Counted from the stretch's first letter, positions 18,032 to 26,775 are shown. The stretch is 64,000 nucleotides of DNA from CAZHHH01 sp052400685 (GCA_052400685.1 JBQTGJ010000005.1), one strand, 5' to 3'. Numbers and translations: made by a program. Notes: generated by a model not told the origin, from the letters alone.

Positions 18032-18658
18032 TTAGGCCTCCTCCTTATGATCGGGCATCGTGAGAATAGGCATCGACCAGTTGAAATGAATTGAGAGCAA
18101 ACGAATAGAGATTATTGCCACAACGGTAAATATCTGGTTGAGTGCTGAATCCATTCCAAGCCATCGAAGTAATATATATATTATAGCCCCTCCAATACAC
18201 GCTGTTGCATATATTTCGCGATGAAAAATCAGCGGCAGATCGTTGGTCAAAGTATCGCGTATAACACCGCCAACCACCGCTGAGGTCATGCCCATCAAAA
18301 CAGCCACCAAAGGATGCATACCCAACAACAATGCTTTTTCGACACCAATAACAGTAAAAACGCCAATTCCAATAGTGTCAAACAAAAATAACGTTCGTCT
18401 TAACTGAGCCAAAAAACGACGAAACAAAACAGCCAAAATTATACCAATCAAAATGACTATGAGATAACCGTCTGATTGCAACCACGTAACAGGCTGAACC
18501 CCAAGTAGTAAATCACGGGTAGTGCCTCCCCCTATGGCAGTAACCACACCAATAAACATAGCGCCAAACAAATCAAGACGCTTTTCGGCCGCAGTCAGCA
18601 CACCGCTCATGGCAAAAACCATTGTCCCTATGTAATCAAGTAACAGGAGTAAACTCAT
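18032..18658 (-). CDS. TRIC/UPF0126 family membrane protein
   Basis: A 208-residue polytopic inner-membrane protein with about seven helices. The repeated halves each carry the family signature (AIGGGTTRDLLLG near 42 and AVVGGVIRDTL near 125), which marks the UPF0126/YicG family, related to trimeric intracellular cation channels. The start is taken at MSLLLLLDYIGTMVFAMSG, where the first helix begins; the longer frame adds 17 residues without family resemblance. Ion selectivity cannot be read from the sequence. Confidence 0.9.
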   Translation of the reverse strand: MSLLLLLDYIGTMVFAMSGVLTAAEKRLDLFGAMFIGVVTAIGGGTTRDLLLGVQPVTWLQSDGYLIVILIGIILAVLFRRFLAQLRRTLFLFDTIGIGVFTVIGVEKALLLGMHPLVAVLMGMTSAVVGGVIRDTLTNDLPLIFHREIYATACIGGAIIYILLRWLGMDSALNQIFTVVAIISIRLLSIHFNWSMPILTMPDHKEEA

Positions 18659-18813
18659 GGCATGAATTTTACCACAAAGAAAACAAAAAAATAATAGCCC
18701 ACGACTCAAGTCACAATCGCATTAAAAATTTAATTAAACATGATTCAAAGGCTATGACCAGTCAACATAACAGCAACATTGAGTTACGGTTGGCTGGAAA
18801 GTCCAACATAGGG

Positions 18814-18880
18814 ATTATGCTTGCTCTCAAAATATTCATTTACGCCAGTAAACTCAAATCTATCGGGCTTCGCAAGTCTT
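18814..18880 (-). repeat. Diverged hairpin repeat, reverse orientation
   Basis: TTATGCTTGCTCTCAAAAT, CATTTACG, AGTAAACTCAAAT and CTTCGCAAG occur in the family order. The minus-strand reading matches the half-element at 40872-40920. It lies in the roughly 350-bp gap before the small T9SS protein gene, which otherwise shows no gene. Confidence 0.5.
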
Positions 18881-19011
18881 AAAAAACAAGTCAAAAACTA
18901 ACATCCGACAATTTACCTCCCCTTTTTGGATAATTCAACACGCATCCAACAACTCTCTTATTCATAATTTTACAATAATTTCATTTTACATAGTTAATTA
19001 AAAATAAGATT

Positions 19012-19710
19012 ATGAAAAAATTCTACTCTTTAATCATTGCGTTATCCGTGTCAAGCCTGATAAACATCCAGGCTCAGGAATGGAATATTTCAGGTGATTC
19101 CTTTAAAGATCTGGGAACGCTAACAGCGACAACTACTGTAGACGGACTAACGATCCACGCCACAGAAGATGCCACAGTGGTCATCGATGCCAACAACAAA
19201 ACGCTCGACGATATTAGTTACACAAGTCGACTAAAACTAGGAGGTTCAGGTTCTTTTGACGCCGAGACAGGAATGCCTCTAAGCAGAGTCTTAAGCTTCG
19301 AGATTGACGGACCAAAAACTATTTCCGTCATATGTATATCATCTTCCAGCTCAGCCGACCGAATTTTAAACATTGCAGCCGGAACATCAGACAATATCCT
19401 GGCTGAGGCTCCTGCCCCAAAAGAACAACCAATCCAAAGAACTGATATCAACTACACGTTGGAAGAAGCAACAACCATTTACCTCTATTCTCCCAGCAGT
19501 GGCGTTAACATTTACAATATCATCGTTAGCGATTATGTGCCAACGGCCATTAATAATCCAAATGCAACGGCTGACTTACTTAAAGTAGAATACTTCAACA
19601 TCAGTGGAACAAACATGGGCAATAACTGGAACACACTCCCTAACGGCCTATATATTACAAAAAAAACCTTTAGTGATGGAACAATTAGCACAGAAAAATT
19701 AGTAAAATAA
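19012..19710 (+). CDS. Small secreted protein with T9SS sorting domain
   Basis: A 232-residue exported protein. The signal peptide spans 1-21 (MKKFYSLIIALSVSSLINIQA). The body is a compact beta-rich domain with TTVDGLTIHATEDATVVID and FEIDGPKTISVICISSS, a pattern seen in carbohydrate-binding or pectate-lyase-associated modules of Bacteroidota. The last 70 residues have type A T9SS sorting features: VEYFNISGTNM, then LPNGLYITKKTFSDG and a terminal KLVK. It should be carried across the outer membrane by the T9SS. There is no catalytic domain; a binding role is inference. A hairpin (19756-19811) follows. Confidence 0.75.
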   Translation: MKKFYSLIIALSVSSLINIQAQEWNISGDSFKDLGTLTATTTVDGLTIHATEDATVVIDANNKTLDDISYTSRLKLGGSGSFDAETGMPLSRVLSFEIDGPKTISVICISSSSSADRILNIAAGTSDNILAEAPAPKEQPIQRTDINYTLEEATTIYLYSPSSGVNIYNIIVSDYVPTAINNPNATADLLKVEYFNISGTNMGNNWNTLPNGLYITKKTFSDGTISTEKLVK

Positions 19711-19755
19711 TTTACAACACAAATCCACTAAAGTTAATTCTCATTTAAAACTTAT

Positions 19756-19811
19756 GACTCCGGGACGAAAGAGTGATTAGACCTTGCACTGTCACTATTT
19801 GTTCCGGAGTT
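19756..19811 (+). terminator. Hairpin, probable terminator
   Basis: GACTCCGGGACGAAAGAGTGA pairs imperfectly with TCACTATTTGTTCCGGAGTTC, followed by a T-rich stretch. It lies 46 bp after the small T9SS gene. From here to 20662 the DNA holds the hairpin repeat at 20077-20315 and otherwise AT-rich sequence with no gene visible. Confidence 0.55.
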
Positions 19812-20076
19812 CTTATAATTATTTCAATGCCCTGAAAGAAAATTTTTTATATCCTAAATCCGCAAGGCTTTCAACCTCTCATGCCAAACGCAGATAGTCA
19901 TAAATCTTTAGGAATCAAACAAGTGAGTCAATTCAACATAGATCAGCACATTTTCGATTGGGAAAAGACCTGGTTTAACACCAAAATTTTGTATTAACAG
20001 CATGACATAAATATGATCACATCATATAGTTATTCTATATAATAAACAGTTGACAACGACATACGACAACTAAATT

Positions 20077-20315
20077 GTGTTTGTCTATAAAGTCAACTAC
20101 TTCGTTATGCTTGTCATAAAAACAGTCATTTACGAAAAGTAAACTGACTTCGTCTTCTTCCTCCTTGTAAAGCATAATCAAAGCATTTATGAGATAAATC
20201 CACAACAACAGCTTTGCTTCTGCCTTTACTTCGTTCGTCAGTCCCTTGATTTTTATGACTTCGCGAGCCTCGTATTTGAACTTTATATTTCAAACACTTA
20301 GTTTATGGACAGACT
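20077..20315 (+). repeat. Nested-hairpin repeat, family 1, with an internal insert
   Basis: The outer 141 bp match the other family 1 copies almost base for base. A 98-bp segment (20146-20243) is inserted just after the apex stem, between GTAAACT and CCTTGATTTTT. The insert itself begins ACTGACTTCG and ends CGTTCGTCAGT, short inverted ends, so it looks like one hairpin element inside another. Confidence 0.75.
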
Positions 20316-20662
20316 TGAAATAACCTTCTTTCGATTTAAAACCATTTATAATTCAATATCAATATATATTTAAGTACTTCCCAAAATACAAACGGACAAA
20401 AAACATCATAAAATACTACAATACAACACATTAATAAATATATCAAAAAAAAACTATTAACGTATATTTGAATTCAATTACGCCTAACTTACATTCACAC
20501 ACTATTATAACACACTACTAAACAAACCAATAAGAGAATACTCCATAAAAACATGTCGCAAAACAGATAATAAAGTACTGCTTTGGCTTAACTTTATCCT
20601 ACCTTTACTCTAGTTTTAGTATCAAACACTAATGTTTAACAATAAAGAAAAGATCTATAATT

Positions 20663-21226
20663 ATGAAAATTAGAAAAAGCATTTTGCTTTTAATGCTCAT
20701 AACTTCAACTTTCCCATTGTTAGCCCAACAACAACTAAATTGTACAAAAGGGGATATTGTTGTTGCCGGAACATCAACCATTCACGACTGGGAAATGGAA
20801 GCCAACACATTTAAGGCAAGCGCCACCATGACTCTAGATAACGAAGGAATAACAACCATTTCCAATGCAGTTGTTACAATAATTACTGAGAATTTAAAAA
20901 GCGAGTCCTCATCAATGGACGATAAAGCGTATGAAGCATTGAAAAGCGAAAAATTTAAAACCATCTCTTTTCAACAAACTTCCGACATCAAAACACAAAC
21001 GTCCAGATTCACCGCTCAGGTAAAAGGGAATATGACCATTGCAGGACAAACAAAACCTGTACTACTCAATGTTTCAGGCCATATCACCGGGAGTAAAGAA
21101 ATAAATATAGCAGGAACAATTAAACTAAAAATGACGTCGTTTGGCGTTGAACCTCCCAAAGCGATGATGGGAGCTATCAAATCCGGCGATGAAGTCACCA
21201 TCGAATTCAAGACCACCTTCAAATAA
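20663..21226 (+). CDS. YceI family periplasmic protein
   Basis: A 187-residue exported protein with a signal peptide (1-21, ending LLAQ). The YceI lipocalin-like domain binds isoprenoid or amide-type lipids in characterised relatives. Recognisable elements are GTSTIHDWEMEA, AYEALKSEKFKTISF, and the C-terminal KLKMTSFGVEPPKAMMGAIKSGDEVTIEF. It is the first gene of a same-strand group with the porin-like barrel (20 bp gap), the YceI-like protein and Rrf2, suggesting one regulated operon. TACCTTTA near 20599 is a plausible -7 box. Confidence 0.92.
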   Translation: MKIRKSILLLMLITSTFPLLAQQQLNCTKGDIVVAGTSTIHDWEMEANTFKASATMTLDNEGITTISNAVVTIITENLKSESSSMDDKAYEALKSEKFKTISFQQTSDIKTQTSRFTAQVKGNMTIAGQTKPVLLNVSGHITGSKEINIAGTIKLKMTSFGVEPPKAMMGAIKSGDEVTIEFKTTFK

Positions 21227-21246
21227 ATCAGATAAAAATTTTTACT

Positions 21247-22446
21247 ATGAAAACCATGAAAAGACGAACACTACTGATGGCTTTTATGCTATCAATTGGC
21301 ATTGGTATTTATGCACAATTTGAGGAAGACAAATTAAATCCTGAAGATTTTAAAGATCTGAAAGTAAAGGTTGGAGCCGATTTTGCGCTGCAATATCAGG
21401 GCATAAGTCATGAAGCCGATGTCGAGCTTATCGACCTGAAAAAAAACATCAATCTGCCCACAGCAAATATGGATATCATAGCCGATCTGGCGCCGGGTAT
21501 TCGACTGACTATGAACACATTTATGTCATCCAGGCACCACAACGAAGCATGGGTTGAAGGTGGTTACCTCCTTATTGATTATCTACCCTTCCTGCCGGCT
21601 GCCAATGAAATAATGAAATACGTAACGATAAAGGCCGGCGTTATGATGCCTGACTATGGTGACGCGCATTTTTTCCGCAGCACCAATGCGGCTGTCACCA
21701 AAAACCCATTTGTGGGCAACTGGATTATGGATGCATACACCACCAACCCAGGTATGGAATTCGCATTCCGCAAAAACGGCATTCTAGCTGTTGTGGGAGC
21801 AAACAATGGACGTATGAACTACGGCCGGGGCGGCGATCTGGGCGAAGATCTTGTGTTTAACTGGAAGCTGGGCTACGACACCCAACTAAACGAAAATATG
21901 AGACTACGGGCCACCCTGTCTGGCTTTCACGTAGGCGACGGGCACAGTGGTGCAACGTTGTGGGATGGTGACCGGGCAGGAGCCCGATACTACAATGTGA
22001 TGCAATTGTACGATGCCACAACACCATCAAATAACACTTCAGATGCCAACTTCCGCTCAGGCCGATGGAGTCCGGGAGCCAACCAAACTGAAATGAATGC
22101 CTACATGGCTAACCTGTTTTTTGAGGTCAATGATCTTCAATTATTTGGAATATACGAGACAATGAAAGGTGCTAAAGGCACCACCGATCAGGAATTTTCA
22201 CAATTGGCAGCTCAGGCCATTTATCACATTGGCGATTTCTATGTAGGCGGTCGTTGGAACAAGGTAGAAGACAAATTATCGGATTCCACAGTTGAACGTT
22301 ATAATCTTGGTGGCGGCTGGAATATGATCAAATATGTTGTGGTTAAACTCGACTATGTCAATCAAAAATATGAGGGCATCGCTCACGGTGCCATTGATGG
22401 TGGAAAATTCAATGGAGTTGTAATTGAGGCTGCAATTTCATTCTAA
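21247..22446 (+). CDS. Porin-like outer-membrane beta-barrel
   Basis: A 399-residue exported protein. The signal peptide ends at YAQ (about 25). Amphipathic strands continue to a terminal aromatic residue (VVIEAAISF), as in outer-membrane barrels. Segments such as KYVTIKAGVMMPDYGDAHFFR and MEFAFRKNGILAVVGANNG resemble phosphate-selective or general porin-type barrels found next to YceI genes in this phylum, but I cannot assign a substrate. It lies 20 bp after yceI and is followed by a hairpin (22465-22530) that may reduce readthrough to the next gene. Confidence 0.7.
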   Translation: MKTMKRRTLLMAFMLSIGIGIYAQFEEDKLNPEDFKDLKVKVGADFALQYQGISHEADVELIDLKKNINLPTANMDIIADLAPGIRLTMNTFMSSRHHNEAWVEGGYLLIDYLPFLPAANEIMKYVTIKAGVMMPDYGDAHFFRSTNAAVTKNPFVGNWIMDAYTTNPGMEFAFRKNGILAVVGANNGRMNYGRGGDLGEDLVFNWKLGYDTQLNENMRLRATLSGFHVGDGHSGATLWDGDRAGARYYNVMQLYDATTPSNNTSDANFRSGRWSPGANQTEMNAYMANLFFEVNDLQLFGIYETMKGAKGTTDQEFSQLAAQAIYHIGDFYVGGRWNKVEDKLSDSTVERYNLGGGWNMIKYVVVKLDYVNQKYEGIAHGAIDGGKFNGVVIEAAISF

Positions 22447-22464
22447 AAACAATTTTAAACAATG

Positions 22465-22530
22465 AGAGACTGTCTGACAAGCAATAAATCGAGCTTACTA
22501 AAAAACGATTAAACTTAGCAGACAGTTTCT
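22465..22530 (+). terminator. Inverted repeat between porin and YceI-like genes
   Basis: AGAGACTGTCTGA (22465-22477) and GCAGACAGTTTCT (22518-22530) pair at 11 of 13 positions, with a 40-base loop containing a weak inner pairing. There is no strong T run, so it may be a partial terminator, an mRNA-stabilising structure, or another small palindromic repeat. Confidence 0.4.
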
Positions 22531-22551
22531 TATAACATAATAGTCGAAGTC

Positions 22552-23394
22552 ATGCACTCGCCAATAAAAAGAGTTATCATGGCAATCGTCAATTGCCGTT
22601 TAGAGACCGCAAAATTTATTTTAAGGACTGAACTAATTAATATTAGTAAGAAAACGCAAGTGCTTGAAATAAAATGTTCAAATTCAAATCTGGCTAAGTC
22701 CGGGAGATTGAAATCTACGACAACAAATGATCATTTTGGAAAAAAACAGAATGCAAAAGTTGGACTTTTATTACTAGCTCCAACTATACTTGTTACAACG
22801 TTAATATCACCAGTAATCGAAGCCCAGGTAGCATCAAAAAACACTTCACAAACTGAGTGTTCCAATTTTGTACGAATTGAAGGCTCTTCGAACGTAAATC
22901 AATTCTATTTCGAACAATTTATAAACGATTGGCAGACAAAAGAAATCTCCTTTAATCAGGATAAGGACACCATTATCCTAAAGATCCTGGCCAGCAATTT
23001 CGTGCCATCAATACCTATGATGTACGAGGACTTTATACATCTGATCAAAGCAGACCAACATCCGGAAATACAAATTACAATAGAAACGCCACCGGACATC
23101 TGGTGGAAGCAGGACAGCCTAAACCAAATAAACACAAAAATCACCATTCAACTGGCCGGCACCAGTAAAAAATATGAGATCCCGGGCACATTTCAAATCT
23201 GTCACAACCATTCTCTTCATCTAAAAGGCGCTATAACACTTAATTTAACCGATTTTGATCTACACCCACCTAGCAAATTCATGGGGATGATTAAGGTTAA
23301 AGACGAAGTATTTGTTAAATTTGGTCTCGTACTGGAAGACAAACTAATAATAAGTAATTTTGAAAATCACTACCAAAACTCGATACGGAATTAG
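22552..23394 (+). CDS. YceI-like exported protein
   Basis: A 280-residue reading frame. The C-terminal half has YceI features (KITIQLAGTSKKYEIPGTF; LNLTDFDLHPPSKFMGMIKV, then VKDEVFVKFGL), paralleling the C-terminus of the protein at 20663. The N-terminus is unusual: the membrane or signal segment (GLLLLAPTILVTTLISP) begins only near residue 70. An in-frame TTG at 22708 (residue 53) preceded by GGGAGA would give a more normal signal peptide and may be the true start. The 3' end overlaps the Rrf2 gene by 35 bp in another frame, suggesting translational coupling. Confidence 0.7.
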   Translation: MHSPIKRVIMAIVNCRLETAKFILRTELINISKKTQVLEIKCSNSNLAKSGRLKSTTTNDHFGKKQNAKVGLLLLAPTILVTTLISPVIEAQVASKNTSQTECSNFVRIEGSSNVNQFYFEQFINDWQTKEISFNQDKDTIILKILASNFVPSIPMMYEDFIHLIKADQHPEIQITIETPPDIWWKQDSLNQINTKITIQLAGTSKKYEIPGTFQICHNHSLHLKGAITLNLTDFDLHPPSKFMGMIKVKDEVFVKFGLVLEDKLIISNFENHYQNSIRN

Positions 23395-23836
23395 AGCAAT
23401 ACTTGAAATTGCAAGAGAGACCAACAATAATGGAATCTATCAAAAGGAGATATCCCGACGTCAGGATTTATCCCTAAAATATCTGGATCAAATCATTCTG
23501 GCACTAAAAACGGCCAACCTCATCATGAACGTAAAAGGGAAAAAAAGTGGTTACATCCTCACCAAACCAGCCAACCAAATATCTCTCCTGGAATTATTTA
23601 ATGCTCTGGAAGCCGAAACTTACGTCGTTGATTGCATTGCGCCTTCATACGTCTGCGAAAAAGAGTCCTATTGTACCATGAAACAATTCTGGTTAGGACT
23701 TGACAAAATAATCACCAACTATTTCCGCTCTTATACTCTTCATGACCTTCTGGAAAAACAAATTAATATTGAAGCACTTGTCAACATCCAACCTGACGGC
23801 AGTAGCTGTTCGGAAACGACTCCGCAAAAAAAATAA
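23360..23836 (+). CDS. Rrf2/IscR-type transcriptional regulator
   Basis: A 158-residue winged-helix regulator. The N-terminus KITTKTRYGIRAILEIA is the typical Rrf2 beginning, which places the start at the TTG codon at 23360-23362, inside the previous gene. The wing helix is QKEISRRQDLSLKYLDQI. Three cysteines (Cys92, Cys99, Cys105, in DCIAPSYVCEKESYC) have nearly the spacing of the [2Fe-2S] ligands of IscR, so it probably senses Fe-S status, NO or redox state. Being last in the yceI-porin-yceI cluster it may control that operon. A TTG start and overlap imply low, coupled expression. Confidence 0.88.
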   Translation: MKITTKTRYGIRAILEIARETNNNGIYQKEISRRQDLSLKYLDQIILALKTANLIMNVKGKKSGYILTKPANQISLLELFNALEAETYVVDCIAPSYVCEKESYCTMKQFWLGLDKIITNYFRSYTLHDLLEKQINIEALVNIQPDGSSCSETTPQKK

Positions 23837-23891
23837 AGCAACTACAGAATAAAGAAGCACAACACCATAGAAACCACTTCAGATAAAAAAT

Positions 23892-23914
23892 GCCGGTCCT
23901 TTCAAAAGACCGGC
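23892..23914 (-). terminator. Terminator hairpin
   Basis: The perfect stem GCCGGTC/GACCGGC has a nine-base loop. On the minus strand it is followed by ATTTTTTATC, suited to ending the NigD-like gene. On the plus strand, where Rrf2 ends 55 bp upstream, the run is weaker, but it may serve both. Confidence 0.7.
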
Positions 23915-24046
23915 GAATAAAAAATACTTGTTCTTTGTCTGCCTCAGAGTAAATCCATCATTTTAAAAACAAAGTCAAGAAAAAAATCTGGTATTCAGAA
24001 AGCCCCTTTCATAAACAGACAATATAAAAACAGCCTCAAATCTATC

Positions 24047-24733
24047 TCAATCTTGATTCCACGTCAGGGTCATCAACTTCTCAAATGGTTCTTCACCACT
24101 AAAAGACTTGGCTCTTAATTCAAATACAAAAGAATCTGAATCGGCCTCCCTGAAATCAGATAAATCAAACGAGACCCACCCTTTCATGGCATAATTATAT
24201 AAATCCTGATTGCGATTATGTCTAAATTCTAAAATGGGATAGCCATCATCATTTAAAGGTTTGCTCTCCTCCTGTATCAAATTTATAAAATGAATAGCGC
24301 CACCACCTCCATACACAAAACCAACATTCAGATAATTCCCCGACAACCAAACATCTTTAATCTTTACCGGATCGTTGCCAATGGAATCAGCGGTAGATGA
24401 CGTTAGAGTGAATACACCTTTGGTTAAAATCTCACTAACGTCATTAATCTTTACATAATAATCGAACTCATCAGCGGCATCACCAAGAATTGTGTAATTA
24501 ACCCAAATACGTTGCCCGTCATCAGGGTCAAAACCTTTAACGACTGAGGCAGAGGGAAACAACCGATCGCCATTATCAGTGACGATTAAGTAGGGATGCA
24601 CGCTTCCCGACCGATCGATAGTTGCTGTGGTCACCCAAAAATGATCCATCGAATAGTCATTATCATCTTCACAAGCCTGTAAAAACAGGACTCCTAACAG
24701 CAATATGGCTGTTCTTAAAACATTTCTATTCAT
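24047..24733 (-). CDS. NigD-like lipoprotein
   Basis: A 228-residue lipoprotein of the NigD-like family of Bacteroidota. The start is fixed by an unusually good Shine-Dalgarno sequence (AGGAGG, plus 24741-24746) eight bases before the ATG; the longest frame adds 26 residues that would destroy the signal peptide. The lipobox is FLQAC (Cys21). An N-terminal beta-barrel-like domain (DHFWVTTATID, GQRIWVNYTIL) and a C-terminal domain with GFVYGGGGAIHFINL are typical. NigD was named in a bacteriocin cluster, but its function is unclear. It is transcribed away from the PqqD cluster. Confidence 0.8.
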   Translation of the reverse strand: MNRNVLRTAILLLGVLFLQACEDDNDYSMDHFWVTTATIDRSGSVHPYLIVTDNGDRLFPSASVVKGFDPDDGQRIWVNYTILGDAADEFDYYVKINDVSEILTKGVFTLTSSTADSIGNDPVKIKDVWLSGNYLNVGFVYGGGGAIHFINLIQEESKPLNDDGYPILEFRHNRNQDLYNYAMKGWVSFDLSDFREADSDSFVFELRAKSFSGEEPFEKLMTLTWNQD

Positions 24734-25080
24734 CTTTGAATCCTCCTTTTTTTTCGTAAGATGAAACACGAGTGATAGGGTTGCGTGATAAAATCCATCA
24801 ATGAGAAACAATAAACATTGGTATTCCTCAAAGACTGAAATTTAAGTTCCCGGTCACAAATAAAAACTTTAAGATTAAATATAACGCCGATTTTATATTT
24901 ACAAACAGCCTCTACGCACTACTTACCAATGTAATTTTACCGTTCAATAAGAAAAAAAATCTCATTCATCAAAAAAAACATATAATTCATCAAAAATCAT
25001 TAACAGTTCAACGCCTAAGGCATAGATATTCATCATTTTTTACCATATTTACACGCTGAAATTGTTGCGCACCGAAAATA

Positions 25081-25374
25081 ATGAGCCTAAGGGAAATCTA
25101 TATAGTTAAAAAGGAATCATTTGTTACACGAAAAGTTGATAATGAGATGGTTTTGGTACCTTTGGTAAACAGCGTAGCTGATATGACAAAAGTGCTGACA
25201 CTCAACGATACCGGAATTTCCATTCTGGAAGCTATGAATGGACAAAATACCGTTGAAGAGATCATTTCGCAACTTTTAGAAACTTATAACGTACAAAGGG
25301 AAAGATTGCAGGAGGATGTGGAGAGATTTATTGAAAATGCTATTTTAAAGGGAATTATAGAACCTCAATCCTGA
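25081..25374 (+). CDS. PqqD family peptide-binding protein (RRE-like)
   Basis: A 97-residue protein of the PqqD fold. The pattern of three strands followed by a helical bundle is visible: FVTRKVDNEMVLVPL, then VLTLNDTGISILEAMNG (family LN.tg..iwel), then TVEEIISQLLETYNV and a last helix. PqqD domains act as recognition elements that bind the leader part of a ribosomal peptide and deliver it to a modifying enzyme. A 71-residue peptide gene starts 24 bp downstream and a kinase-like gene follows, so this is probably the binding partner of that peptide. Confidence 0.85.
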   Translation: MSLREIYIVKKESFVTRKVDNEMVLVPLVNSVADMTKVLTLNDTGISILEAMNGQNTVEEIISQLLETYNVQRERLQEDVERFIENAILKGIIEPQS

Positions 25375-25398
25375 TATTTTTTTGCGCAAGACGACTAC

Positions 25399-25614
25399 AT
25401 GACTCAAAACAGAAGCCATAAAATTAAAAAAAATTACCAATCTCCTTTAATTGTAGAGGTTGGTATTGATAATTATAGCACTCTGCTGGCACAGTCTACA
25501 CCGCCAGTGGAACCTGAAACATCATCTTTACCATCAGATTCAAAAAAAAAATTATTCCCCGACAGCCCAACCACGGATGATCCGTTTGGCGGTTCTTCGC
25601 CCGATTACCGATAG
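25399..25614 (+). CDS. Small precursor-like peptide
   Basis: A 71-residue protein with no signal peptide and no cysteine. The N-terminal half (KKNYQSPLIVEVGIDNYS, then TLLAQS) resembles the many short Bacteroidota peptides with a K.Y..P.I.V motif ending in LLAxS, which look like leader regions. The C-terminal half is rich in Ser, Thr, Pro and Asp and ends DDPFGGSSPDYR. Its place between a PqqD-like protein and an HprK-like kinase suggests a substrate or precursor that is bound by the former and phosphorylated on Ser/Thr by the latter. This role is inference from context. Confidence 0.6.
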   Translation: MTQNRSHKIKKNYQSPLIVEVGIDNYSTLLAQSTPPVEPETSSLPSDSKKKLFPDSPTTDDPFGGSSPDYR

Positions 25615-25625
25615 TCACAGCAGCT

Positions 25626-26498
25626 ATGAAATATTACATCGCGGCATGCAGTTTGGAAATAAAGGCTGGTAAAGCTATCCAATTGAAACCTTTCGTTGGA
25701 AAATATTTCATAACACCAATTATTCTCCCTTCGATTAATCTAAAAGGAATCGCATCCTTACAACCGGCCAACTTATTAGAAGGTTATAACCTTGTTTTTT
25801 CCGGACAGTCTTTCGATGATGTGCAAATACCATATGACTGGTTCATCTTAAAAAAGAAGGAAATAATTGCGATTCAAATACTATTTCAGCAACACGAAAT
25901 AGTTAAAGAGGCAACCGCAATAATAAATCCGAAAACAAGCGAAATAAACCTCTATTTTGAGCCAATAATAAAATCAAAGCCATTGGTCATCGATCCATTG
26001 TCTCACCCGTTAGGGTCGTTAATATATGTATATATGGCTCATCTGACAGGTGGCATCTTGATACATGCGTCTGGCGTCGAACTCAACACATTCGGTCGGA
26101 TCTTTACCGCTGTGTCAGGCACCGGCAAATCCACAATGGCAGGGTTATGGAAAAATTATGGTGCTTCAGTTGTAAACGACGATCGGTTATGGCTCCAAAA
26201 AATTGAGGGGAAATGGTATATGTTCAATACGCCCATGGCGTGGTATGCCGATAAACCCAAAATAGCAGCGGTCAATGAGATCTTTCTCATCCGACAATCT
26301 CCAAATAATGAATTAGAAAAAATTGAAGGTATCTCTGCTGCCATGAGAGTTATGAGTAACTGCATCCAACATTTCTACGATAAACAAATGACATCTGACC
26401 ACCTGGACCTGATACTCGATATCACGCGTCAAGTTCCTGTTTATACCCTGGGCTTTAAACCCGACAAAAGCGTAGTCGAAATGCTGTCGGCATTATAA
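25626..26498 (+). CDS. HPr kinase-like (HprK-type P-loop) protein
   Basis: A 290-residue protein with an N-terminal domain of about 120 residues of unknown fold and a C-terminal HprK/PEP-carboxykinase-like kinase core. It has ILIHASGVEL (His147), the P-loop SGTGKST (about 164-170), and the metal-binding NDDR (184-187). Such kinases modify peptides in several lasso-peptide clusters, where they phosphorylate a C-terminal serine, and accompany PqqD-like proteins in many Bacteroidota loci. It begins 11 bp after the peptide gene, so the three genes form an operon. The protease and cyclase of lasso clusters are absent nearby. The true HprK of sugar regulation would be expected beside HPr and has a different N-domain. 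Confidence 0.8.
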   Translation: MKYYIAACSLEIKAGKAIQLKPFVGKYFITPIILPSINLKGIASLQPANLLEGYNLVFSGQSFDDVQIPYDWFILKKKEIIAIQILFQQHEIVKEATAIINPKTSEINLYFEPIIKSKPLVIDPLSHPLGSLIYVYMAHLTGGILIHASGVELNTFGRIFTAVSGTGKSTMAGLWKNYGASVVNDDRLWLQKIEGKWYMFNTPMAWYADKPKIAAVNEIFLIRQSPNNELEKIEGISAAMRVMSNCIQHFYDKQMTSDHLDLILDITRQVPVYTLGFKPDKSVVEMLSAL

Positions 26499-26607
26499 AC
26501 AGATCAAAATGTGTCCGAATGGTCAATTTGACATAGCTCCTAATTTCTCTTTGTTTACATCTGCCAGGTGAATGTTTTTTGTATACTCACTTCAAAATCT
26601 AATTAGG

Positions 26608-26644
26608 GTTTGTCTAAAGTCAACGAATTAGTTTCTGGACAGGC
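26608..26644 (+). repeat. Deleted remnant of family 1 repeat
   Basis: GTTTGTCTAAAGTCAAC joins directly to TTAGTTTCTGGACAGGC, that is, the two ends of the family 1 element with the middle lost. It lies in the 500-bp repeat-bearing gap between the kinase gene and the giant protein gene. Confidence 0.5.
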
Positions 26645-26775
26645 ATAATTAACTCGCATTTTTCAAGCTTTAAATGCCTCACATGACAAGTGCATATAAT
26701 TTGTTTCCTATAAACATAAAAAACTCACCAAAATAGCCATCTTTCTTTGTTGGCAACAATCTTACTCATAGTTCT

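Noticed and set aside
25081..26498. Full lasso-peptide cluster
   Set aside because: No B2-type transglutaminase-like protease and no asparagine-synthase-like cyclase occur in the flanks; only the PqqD-like domain and the kinase are present.
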